This document shows, piece after piece, positions 1 through 5,212 of a DNA stretch of 7,955 nt. Origin of the DNA: Thermoplasmata archaeon (GTDB taxonomy: Archaea > Thermoplasmatota > Thermoplasmata > Lutacidiplasmatales > UBA184); NCBI GenBank assembly GCA_030042815.1, contig JASHYY010000231.1, positions 1 through 7,955 of the forward strand, in the 5' to 3' direction. Under the pieces are notes generated by a model, which worked only from the letters and a program-made list of their open reading frames with translations, searched no databases and had not been told where the DNA came from. The translations under genes were made by a program, and so were the position numbers. Each line of letters starts with the position of its first letter. Position 1 is the first letter of the stretch.

Positions 1-2
1 GG

Positions 3-1019
3 GTCGGCCTCGGGTGCGGCTTCTACATCTCGGGTTCGAACAGCCCGATCCACTTCACTCCGGTGATGCCGCAGTCGACCGTGCACCTCAAGGTCGACAT
101 GGACGGGGGGATCGCCGTGCACTCGATGCAGGCCGACATCGGCCAGGGCTCGAACACGCTGCTCGCTGCGATCGTGGCCGAGGTTCTCGGGGTCGACCTC
201 GACCGGGTGCACGTGCAACGGGTCGATTCGGACGTGAGCCCGATCGACCTCGGTTCGTACTCGAGCCGCGTCACCTTTATGGCGGGGAACGCGGCCCGGG
301 CGGCCGCCGTGGAGCTGCTCCGAAAGCTGATGGCCGCCGCCGCCGAGCTGCTCCGCCGGGCTCCGGACGAGGTCGAGGTGGGGTACGAGCGGTTCTCGGT
401 CCGGGGGACGCCGTCCGAGTCCGTGACGTTCGTCGAGGCGCTGCACAAGGCGATGGAGACGACGGGGGCGCTCACCGCGTCGGGGTCGTACCAGACGAAG
501 CCGGTCGGCGGCACGTTCAAGGGGGCCCGTGCGGGGACGGCCCCCGCGTACTCCTTCGCGGCGTACGTCGCCGAGGTCGGCGTCGATGTCGAGACCGGCG
601 AGTACCGCGCGGACAAGATCTGGGCGGCCTTCGACTGCGGGCGCCCGCTGAACCGGCTCGCCGTGGAAGGTCAGATCGAGGGGTCGATCCACATGGGACT
701 CGGCCAGGTGATGGGCGAGTCGATGAACTACCGCGGCCCGCGCCTGTTCAACCCGTCCCTGCTCGAGTACAAGATCCCGATGCCGCAGCAAATGCCCGAG
801 GTCGAGATCCTGCTCGTCGGCGACGACGACCCCGAGGGCCCGTTCGGCGCAAAGGAGGCGGGGGAGGGACCGCTGATCGCGACGCTCCCCGCGATGGCCA
901 ACGCGCTCTACGACGCGATCGGCGTCCGGTTCACCGAGCTCCCGATCACTCCCGACCGCGTCCTGCGGGGACTCGACCAACGACACGCCGAGCACCGGGC
1001 CTGGAAAGGAGACGCCTAG
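3..1019 (+). CDS. hcrA: Molybdenum hydroxylase large subunit, 4-hydroxybenzoyl-CoA reductase alpha-like (5' truncated)
   Basis: This is the C-terminal part of a xanthine dehydrogenase-family subunit that binds the molybdopterin cofactor. The frame is open from base 3, so the start lies outside the window; about 338 residues are visible of a family length near 750-770. Visible signatures are a GCGFYISGSN stretch at the left edge, PQSTVHLKVDMDGG, the cofactor-contact motif ADIGQGS (codons at about 132-152), and LGSYSSRVTFMAGNA. Near the C-terminus is FGAKEAGEGPL, where the Glu at 864-866 matches the catalytic Glu of the GEPP-type motif. The GAKEAGEGP form and the SYSSRVTF block are, from memory, closer to 4-hydroxybenzoyl-CoA reductase alpha than to xanthine or CO dehydrogenase. 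The following FAD subunit with its iron-sulfur insertion supports this. The family enzyme removes the phenolic hydroxyl from 4-hydroxybenzoyl-CoA to give benzoyl-CoA, in the cytoplasm. The exact substrate here is inferred; another aromatic acyl-CoA is possible. Confidence 0.82.
   Translation, partial: VGLGCGFYISGSNSPIHFTPVMPQSTVHLKVDMDGGIAVHSMQADIGQGSNTLLAAIVAEVLGVDLDRVHVQRVDSDVSPIDLGSYSSRVTFMAGNAARAAAVELLRKLMAAAAELLRRAPDEVEVGYERFSVRGTPSESVTFVEALHKAMETTGALTASGSYQTKPVGGTFKGARAGTAPAYSFAAYVAEVGVDVETGEYRADKIWAAFDCGRPLNRLAVEGQIEGSIHMGLGQVMGESMNYRGPRLFNPSLLEYKIPMPQQMPEVEILLVGDDDPEGPFGAKEAGEGPLIATLPAMANALYDAIGVRFTELPITPDRVLRGLDQRHAEHRAWKGDA
1005..1011 (+). promoter_or_regulatory. Shine-Dalgarno of the FAD subunit gene
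   Basis: AAAGGAG lies 9 bases before the ATG at 1021, inside the last codons of the preceding gene. It fixes the start of the FAD subunit and shows that the gene is translated from a polycistronic message. Confidence 0.7.
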
Positions 1020-1020
1020 G

Positions 1021-2004
1021 ATGCACCTCGACCCGTTCGAGCTGCACCGGCCGACCTCGGTCGAGGAGACCGTGCGGCTCGCGGCCGAGCTCGCCGGCCG
1101 GTTCGACTACGTCGCGGGAGGCACGGACCTCCTGCCGAACTACAAGATGCACATCAACCTCCGGCCGCACCTGGTCGCGCTCGAGGACGTCGCCGAGCTG
1201 CGCGGCCACTCGCTCGACCGCGTGGGAGCGATGGTCCGGCTCGCCGACCTGGAGGCGGACCCCTCGTTCCGGGCGGCGTACCCGGTCGTCTCGGACGCTC
1301 TCGGAGAGGTCGCGACCCCGCTCGTTCGCGCGAGCGGGACCGTCGGGGGGAACCTGCTCGTCGAGACGCGCTGCTTCTTCTTCAACCAGAGCTACTTCTG
1401 GCGGTCGAGCCTCGGCTTCTGCCTGAAGGCCGACGGCGACCGCTGCCACGTCGTACCGCAGAAGGAACGCTGCTACGCGACGTTCTCGGGCGACCTCGCC
1501 CCGGCGCTCCTGGCGCTGGACGCGGAGGTCGAGGTCGCCGGGCCCTCCGGCCGCCGAAGGCGGCCGCTCACGGACCTGTACGACCGCGCGGGGGACGGGA
1601 TCCGACGGGTCTGCCTCGCTCCGGGCGAGCTGGTCGTCGCGGTGCATCTGCCGCCTGGCGCCCGGGGCCAGCGGGGCCGGTACAAGAAGCTGCGCGTGCG
1701 GCCGTCGTACGATTTCCCCGAGCTCGGGGTCGCGGCCGCGGGCCGCTGGGACGGCGAGCGCGTCGCGTCGCTCCGGCTCGCGGTCGGCGGGGTCGAGACG
1801 TACCCCCGGCGGTTCGACGAGCTGACCGACCCGCTCGTCGGCCGGCGGGTCAGCGAGGAGTCCCTCGGGCGGCTGGCGGAGGAGGTCATGCGCCGGGTCC
1901 GGCCGGTCCACAACACGTTCCTCCTTCCCGACTACCGGCGCCGGATGGTCGGGGTCTACGTCCGCCGGGCGGTCGACGAGGCCCGGCAGGGGACCGCGGG
2001 ATGA
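1021..2004 (+). CDS. hcrB: FAD-binding medium subunit with [4Fe-4S] insertion, 4-hydroxybenzoyl-CoA reductase beta-like
   Basis: A 327-residue FAD subunit of a molybdenum hydroxylase, passing electrons between iron-sulfur clusters, FAD and the molybdenum site. FAD-binding motifs are AGGTDLLP (residues 32-39) and GTVGGNL (106-112). Right after the second comes a cysteine-bearing insertion: Cys118, Cys134, Cys142 and Cys151 (TRCFFFNQ, GFCLK, DRCHVV, ERCYATFSGDLAPAL). As I recall it, Thauera aromatica HcrB coordinates an additional [4Fe-4S] cluster with cysteines at 122, 138, 146 and 155, which is the same 16/8/9 spacing. Ordinary xanthine or CO dehydrogenase medium subunits lack this insertion. 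The start is the ATG one base after the alpha stop, with a good Shine-Dalgarno. The stop overlaps the next ATG (ATGA at 2001-2004), so three genes are probably co-translated. In this subfamily the extra cluster is thought to help the enzyme work reductively with low-potential electrons. The subfamily call is strong; the substrate is inferred. Confidence 0.88.
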   Translation: MHLDPFELHRPTSVEETVRLAAELAGRFDYVAGGTDLLPNYKMHINLRPHLVALEDVAELRGHSLDRVGAMVRLADLEADPSFRAAYPVVSDALGEVATPLVRASGTVGGNLLVETRCFFFNQSYFWRSSLGFCLKADGDRCHVVPQKERCYATFSGDLAPALLALDAEVEVAGPSGRRRRPLTDLYDRAGDGIRRVCLAPGELVVAVHLPPGARGQRGRYKKLRVRPSYDFPELGVAAAGRWDGERVASLRLAVGGVETYPRRFDELTDPLVGRRVSEESLGRLAEEVMRRVRPVHNTFLLPDYRRRMVGVYVRRAVDEARQGTAG

Positions 2005-2480
2005 CGCGGGCCCCCGAGTTCGAGCTCGTCCCGATCGAGAAGCTGCACTCGCACGAGGAGATCGACGAGGACAACGTCGCCGAGCTCCTGCAGGAGCTCA
2101 CCCGCTCGGGCGTGTTCGCCGACCCGATCTGGGTCTCCCGGGGGTCGTACGTCATCCTGAACGGCCATCACCGCGTCGAGGCGCTCCGGCGGATCGGGGC
2201 GCACCGCGTCCCCGCCTGGCTCCTCGACTACGAGACCGACCTCGTCGGGCTCGAGCCGTGGCGCCCCGGTCTTCCGATCACGAAGGCCGAGGTGGTCCGT
2301 CGGGGGCTCGCGGGCCACCTGTTCCCTCCGAAGACGACCCGCCACAAGGTCCGCGCCGAGCTTCCCGCGCGGCCGACACCGCTCACCGACCTCGTCCCCC
2401 GGATGCACCGCCCCCCGGCTCAGCGCGCGGCCGAGGGACGCCGATTCTCGCCCGGCACCGGCTCCTCCGGCTCGGGATAG
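2001..2480 (+). CDS. ParB/SerK-fold protein, compact free-serine-kinase-like
   Basis: A 159-residue protein of the ParB/sulfiredoxin-like nucleotide-binding fold. It most resembles archaeal SerK, the ADP-dependent kinase that phosphorylates free L-serine to O-phosphoserine. The N-terminal LHSHEEID (residues 15-22) aligns with SerK's PHEQ block, placing Glu19 at the catalytic Glu30 position. NGHHRVEALRRIGAHRVPAWLLDY (residues 54-77 in all) matches the DGHHR region, with Asn54 where SerK has Asp. The C-terminal LFPPKTTRH (107-115) matches SerK's FSPKTTRH tail. The long middle insertion of Thermococcus SerK is absent, so this is a compact form. Residues after about 132 are low-complexity, lie partly over the purN 3' end, and are probably unstructured. 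The start overlaps the preceding stop as ATGA, indicating translational coupling to the Hcr-like subunits. Alternatives are a ParB-like DNA-binding regulator or a cofactor-assembly factor for the reductase. Fold assignment is firm; serine kinase activity is inferred. Confidence 0.72.
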   Translation: MTRAPEFELVPIEKLHSHEEIDEDNVAELLQELTRSGVFADPIWVSRGSYVILNGHHRVEALRRIGAHRVPAWLLDYETDLVGLEPWRPGLPITKAEVVRRGLAGHLFPPKTTRHKVRAELPARPTPLTDLVPRMHRPPAQRAAEGRRFSPGTGSSGSG

Positions 2481-3079
2481 GGCAACGGCCACCGGCCGTC
2501 CGCGAACCGACGGATGACCTCGACCAGCAGCCGGACCTCCACCGGGTGGATGCGGGCCCGCAACGCCGACGGGGTGTCGTCCGGCAGGACCGGGACCGTC
2601 TCCTGGAGGAGGTTCGGCCCGCCGTCGACGCGGGCGGTGATCAGGTGGACGGTCGCCCCCGACCGAGTCTCGCGGGCCGCGAGGACCGCCTCGTGCACGT
2701 GCTCGCCGTACATCCCACGGCCCCCGTGCTTCGGCAGGAGCGACGGGTGGAGGTTCACGGCCCGGCCGTGCCAGCGGGCGACCCACGAGGGGGGAAGGAT
2801 CGAGAGAAAGCCCGCGAGGACGACCAGCTCCACGCCGTGCGTCTCGAGGACCCGGGTGAGCTCGGCGCCCCACGCGTCCCGGTCGACTCGTCGGGACGGG
2901 AGGACGACCGTATCGAGGCCATGCCGGCGGGCTCGGGCGAGCGCCGGTACTTCCGGGCGGTCCGACACCACGACCCGGAGGTCGGCCGGGAGGTCCCCGC
3001 GCTCGGCGTGCTCGGCGAGGGCCTCGAGCGTCGTTCCCTCGCCCGAGACGAGGACCGCGACCGGAAGACGGCGCGCCAC
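2420..3079 (-). CDS. purN: Phosphoribosylglycinamide formyltransferase (GAR transformylase)
   Basis: PurN transfers a formyl group from 10-formyltetrahydrofolate to glycinamide ribonucleotide, the third step of purine synthesis, in the cytoplasm. The 219-residue protein is the usual size. It shows the phosphate loop VSGEGTTLEAL (residues 11-21), the catalytic block AVNLHPSLLP with Asn109 and His111, His145 in ATVHL, and Asp152 in RVDGGPNLLQ, the Asp of the family's LDGGPVILQ-like motif. IHPVEVRLLVEVI and FADGRWPL close the domain. The glycine loop reads SGEGT instead of the common SGNGSN. The start is GTG at 3079, chosen because the Rossmann strand LPVAVLVSG follows at once and an AT-rich element sits about 25 bases upstream, fitting a leaderless message. 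The last roughly 20 residues (PYPEPEEPVPGE...) are proline- and glutamate-rich and overlap the end of the convergent SerK-like gene by 61 bases. No other purine gene is nearby. Confidence 0.93.
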   Translation of the reverse strand: MARRLPVAVLVSGEGTTLEALAEHAERGDLPADLRVVVSDRPEVPALARARRHGLDTVVLPSRRVDRDAWGAELTRVLETHGVELVVLAGFLSILPPSWVARWHGRAVNLHPSLLPKHGGRGMYGEHVHEAVLAARETRSGATVHLITARVDGGPNLLQETVPVLPDDTPSALRARIHPVEVRLLVEVIRRFADGRWPLPYPEPEEPVPGENRRPSAAR

Positions 3080-3099
3080 GCCGGTCGAGCGGGCGGGCG

Positions 3100-3107
3100 T
3101 AGAATAC
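3100..3107 (-). promoter_or_regulatory. Candidate box A (TATA) of purN
   Basis: On the minus strand this reads GTATTCTA, an AT-rich island in an otherwise very GC-rich 149-base divergent spacer (3080-3228). Its centre is about 25 bases from the GTG start, the distance expected of an archaeal TATA box for a leaderless transcript. No other site in the spacer is as AT-rich. The match to the TTTATA-type consensus is only partial. Confidence 0.4.
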
Positions 3108-3219
3108 GGTGGCGGGCGCGGCGCCCCGTCCGGCCGGTCCCGGTTCGTCGGCCACGCGCCCGCGCGGCCGTCGGGGAAGGAGAAACCGTAATCCTCCCGT
3201 CCGGTTCGAGTCGGCCGGC

Positions 3220-3225
3220 GGAGGT
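3220..3225 (+). promoter_or_regulatory. Shine-Dalgarno of the O-methyltransferase gene
   Basis: GGAGGT lies 3 bases before the ATG at 3229. It selects this start over in-frame upstream GTG/ATG-type codons, which would add about 40 low-complexity residues ahead of the methyltransferase fold. Confidence 0.6.
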
Positions 3226-3228
3226 CCG

Positions 3229-3963
3229 ATGGGCGACCGGTGGACGGAGGTCGACCGGTACCTCGAGTCGCGGCTCGTGCCGCCGGATCCCGTCCTCACG
3301 TCGGCCCTCGCGTCGGCCGGCGGGGCCGGTCTGCCCGAGATCCAGGTGAGCCCGCTGCAGGGCCAGTTCCTCCACGTCCTCGCCCGCGCCCTACGGGCCC
3401 GTCGGATCCTCGAGGTCGGCACCCTCGGTGCCTACAGCACGATCTGGCTCGCCCGGGCGCTGCCGAGGAACGGCCGGCTCCTTTCGCTCGAGCTCCGTCC
3501 GCGGCACGCGGAGGTCGCCCGGGCCAACCTCGCGCGGGCCGGGCTCTCGGACCGGGTCGAGGTCCGGGTCGGGCCCGCGCTCGAGTCGCTCCCCCGGCTC
3601 GCGGCCGAACGCCCGAAGCCGTTCGACCTCGTCTTCCTCGACGCCGACAAGCCGCCCACGACCGAGTACTTCGACTGGGCGGTGCGGCTCTCGCACCCCG
3701 GCACCGTGATCGTGGTGGACAACGTCGTTCGGGACGGCAAGGTCGCGGACGCGTCGAACCCGGAGCCCTCCGTTCAGGGTATGCGCCGATTCTTCGACTC
3801 CCTCGCGAACGACCGCCGGGTGCGCGCGACGGTGGTGGCGACCGTCGGGGCGAAGGGCTACGACGGCTTCGCGGTCGCGTACGTGGAGCGGCCCACGGCC
3901 GACCCACGGGGTCGCGGCCGCCGACGCGCTAGAGCATCACGCGAAGGTTCAGCTTCTCGGTGA
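3229..3963 (+). CDS. SAM-dependent O-methyltransferase (catechol-O-methyltransferase-like family)
   Basis: A 244-residue class I methyltransferase of the YrrM/caffeoyl-CoA/catechol O-methyltransferase group. These are cytoplasmic, usually metal-dependent enzymes that methylate hydroxyl groups of small molecules or tRNA. An N-terminal helix includes PEIQVSPLQGQFL (residues 36-48). SAM motif I is ILEVGTLGAYSTIWLA (60-75), followed by an acidic residue in LSLELR (85-90). The metal and catalytic region is FDLVFLDADK (132-141), and VDNVVRDGKVAD follows (163-174). A final strand, KGYDGFAVAYV (209-219), precedes a basic, low-complexity tail (about 221-244). The start is set by a Shine-Dalgarno right before ATG 3229. 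The gene is divergent from purN and convergent with tfb, overlapping its 3' end by 35 bases, so it looks monocistronic. The substrate cannot be read from the sequence; a phenolic compound is possible but nothing here proves it. Confidence 0.85.
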   Translation: MGDRWTEVDRYLESRLVPPDPVLTSALASAGGAGLPEIQVSPLQGQFLHVLARALRARRILEVGTLGAYSTIWLARALPRNGRLLSLELRPRHAEVARANLARAGLSDRVEVRVGPALESLPRLAAERPKPFDLVFLDADKPPTTEYFDWAVRLSHPGTVIVVDNVVRDGKVADASNPEPSVQGMRRFFDSLANDRRVRATVVATVGAKGYDGFAVAYVERPTADPRGRGRRRARASREGSASR

Positions 3964-4897
3964 GCTCCTTGTAGCGGTTGCGGATCGTCACCTCGGTAAC
4001 CCCCGCGACCTCGGCGACCTCGCGCTGGGTGCGGCGCTCGCCGCACTGGACGCTCGCGATGTAGATCGCGGCCGCCGCGACGCCGGTCGGGCCCCGCCCG
4101 CTCGTCAGCTCGCGCTCGGTCGCCTCCTTGAGGATCTCGTTCGCGCGGGTCTGGATCTCGCCCTTCAGCTTGAGCTCCGAGCAGAACCGCTGGATGTAGT
4201 CCTGCGGGCGGGTCGGCATCAGCTTCAGGTGGAGCTCGCGGGTCATGAACCGGTACGTCCGACCGATCTCCTTCCGGCCGATCCGGGACTTCGACGCGAT
4301 CTCGTCGAGCGTCCGCGGCACGTTGCACTGGCGGCAGCTGCCGTAGAGCGAAGCGGCGACCACGCCCTCGATCGAGCGCCCGCGGATCAGGTTGCGGTTG
4401 ACGGCCTTGCGGTAGATCATCGCCGCCGTCTCCCGTACGTTCCGCGGGAGCGCCATACCCGAGGCGATCCGGTCGAGCTCGGCCAGTGCGAACGCGAGGT
4501 TGCGCTCGGTCGCGTTCGACACGCGGATGCGGCGCTGCCACTTGCGCAGCCGGTAGAGCTGCGCGCGGTTCCGCGTCGGGATCGACTTGCCGTACGGGTC
4601 CCGGTTCTTCCAGCCGATCTCGGTCGAGAGCCCCTTGTCGTGGATCGTGAGGGTGGTGGGAGCGCCCGTGCGGGCCCGCTTCTCGCCCTGCTCGGCGTCG
4701 AACGCGCGCCAGTCCGGTCCCTGGTCGATCATCGACTCCTCGAGGACGAGGCCGCACTCGTCGCAGACGAGCTCGCCGCGCTCGTAGTCCCGCGTGAGGT
4801 GCGTCGAGCCACAGCTCGTGCAGCGCGTCGGCACCGCGAGGTCCTCCGGCCGGGGCGTCGTCTTCTCCCCGTTCGCGGGGGGCTCTTCGTTCTGCAT
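3929..4897 (-). CDS. tfb: Transcription initiation factor B (TFB/TFIIB)
   Basis: TFB bridges TBP at the TATA box and RNA polymerase, and sets start-site selection. From ATG 4897 it has 322 residues, a normal archaeal length. The N-terminal zinc ribbon is C26-x2-C29-x15-C45-x2-C48. The B-reader follows (DQGPDWRAFD, 58-67), then a linker region with GWKNRDPYGKSIPTRNRAQL-type sequence. Two cyclin-fold repeats occupy about 110-205 and 210-305. The C-terminal helix-turn-helix that reads the BRE element is TQREVAEVAGVTEVTIRNRY (290-309). The start is ambiguous. A GTG at 4912 overlaps the gar1 stop as GTGA, but GGGAGGAG sits just before ATG 4897, which I prefer. It directly follows gar1 and is presumably co-transcribed with it, a known archaeal neighbourhood. 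Its 3' end overlaps the convergent methyltransferase gene by 35 bases. Whether this is the main or an additional TFB copy cannot be told from one window. Confidence 0.97.
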   Translation of the reverse strand: MQNEEPPANGEKTTPRPEDLAVPTRCTSCGSTHLTRDYERGELVCDECGLVLEESMIDQGPDWRAFDAEQGEKRARTGAPTTLTIHDKGLSTEIGWKNRDPYGKSIPTRNRAQLYRLRKWQRRIRVSNATERNLAFALAELDRIASGMALPRNVRETAAMIYRKAVNRNLIRGRSIEGVVAASLYGSCRQCNVPRTLDEIASKSRIGRKEIGRTYRFMTRELHLKLMPTRPQDYIQRFCSELKLKGEIQTRANEILKEATERELTSGRGPTGVAAAAIYIASVQCGERRTQREVAEVAGVTEVTIRNRYKELTEKLNLRVML

Positions 4898-4900
4898 CCG

Positions 4901-4908
4901 CTCCTCCC
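4901..4908 (-). promoter_or_regulatory. tfb: Shine-Dalgarno of tfb
   Basis: Minus-strand GGGAGGAG, with the GGAGG core 5 bases before ATG 4897. It partly covers the alternative GTG start context and is the reason for preferring the ATG start of TFB. Confidence 0.6.
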
Positions 4909-5151
4909 TCACTCGTCGCTCACCAGCGGCACTCCGAGCAGGGCGACCCCTTCGGCCGCCGTCGGAGTACGTCGGGGTCGGACGCTCAGGTACGGTCGCG
5001 CGACGGGGCCGAAGACGCGCACTACCCGGCCCCGGACGATCCCTCGACTGTCGCGCACGGCCGTTCCCTCGGGCACGACCTCCGCGGACGGCGCCCGGGC
5101 CGTAAGAAAACCGCTCGGGGTCACGGAAAGCACCGTGCCAACGTCGCGCAC
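4909..5151 (-). CDS. gar1: H/ACA ribonucleoprotein subunit Gar1
   Basis: Gar1 is a small beta-barrel protein that binds Cbf5 in H/ACA guide RNPs, which convert uridine to pseudouridine in rRNA; it helps substrate release. The family signature GRVVRVFGPVARPYLSVRP is clear, preceded by the first strands VGTVLSVTPSGFLTARA. From GTG 5151 the protein has 80 residues and begins MRDVGTV, matching the length of MKRLGKV-type starts in other archaea. An in-frame TTG at 5178 would add nine residues (MSRVRARPG) with no homology support, though a TATA-like element is well placed for it. The stop TGA overlaps a GTG of tfb, so the two genes are likely co-transcribed and perhaps coupled. The adjacency of gar1 and tfb is widespread in archaea and supports both calls. 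Confidence 0.92.
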   Translation of the reverse strand: MRDVGTVLSVTPSGFLTARAPSAEVVPEGTAVRDSRGIVRGRVVRVFGPVARPYLSVRPRRTPTAAEGVALLGVPLVSDE

Positions 5152-5180
5152 ACCGGGGCGAGCTCTGACCCGCGACAAGT

Positions 5181-5210
5181 GATATAAACGATTTGCGATA
5201 CGTATAAAAG
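5181..5210 (-). promoter_or_regulatory. Tandem TATA-like elements driving gar1-tfb
   Basis: The short gap between the upstream gene and gar1 is strikingly AT-rich for this genome. It holds two box A-like elements on the minus strand: CTTTTATA (5210-5203) and TTTATATC (5188-5181). The first is centred about 28 bases from the TTG at 5178; the second is about 33 bases from the GTG at 5151. Each would suit a leaderless or nearly leaderless transcript. The position implies that gar1-tfb has its own promoter and is not only read through from the repeat-protein genes. Confidence 0.65.
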
Positions 5211-5212
5211 AG

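Noticed and set aside
14..1426. A 470-codon plus-strand frame over the Hcr-like genes
   Set aside because: It is an Arg/Gly/Pro-rich shifted reading of the alpha and beta subunit genes, whose own frames show clear family motifs.
3109..3228. An N-terminal extension of the methyltransferase from an upstream in-frame start
   Set aside because: The extra 40 residues are low-complexity and lie in the promoter spacer, and GGAGGT directly precedes ATG 3229.
1956..3422. A 488-codon minus-strand frame
   Set aside because: It covers parts of three well-supported genes in another frame and has composition typical of GC-driven shadows.
3858..4757. A 299-codon minus-strand frame inside tfb
   Set aside because: It is a shifted reading of TFB; the TFB frame has the zinc ribbon and both cyclin repeats.
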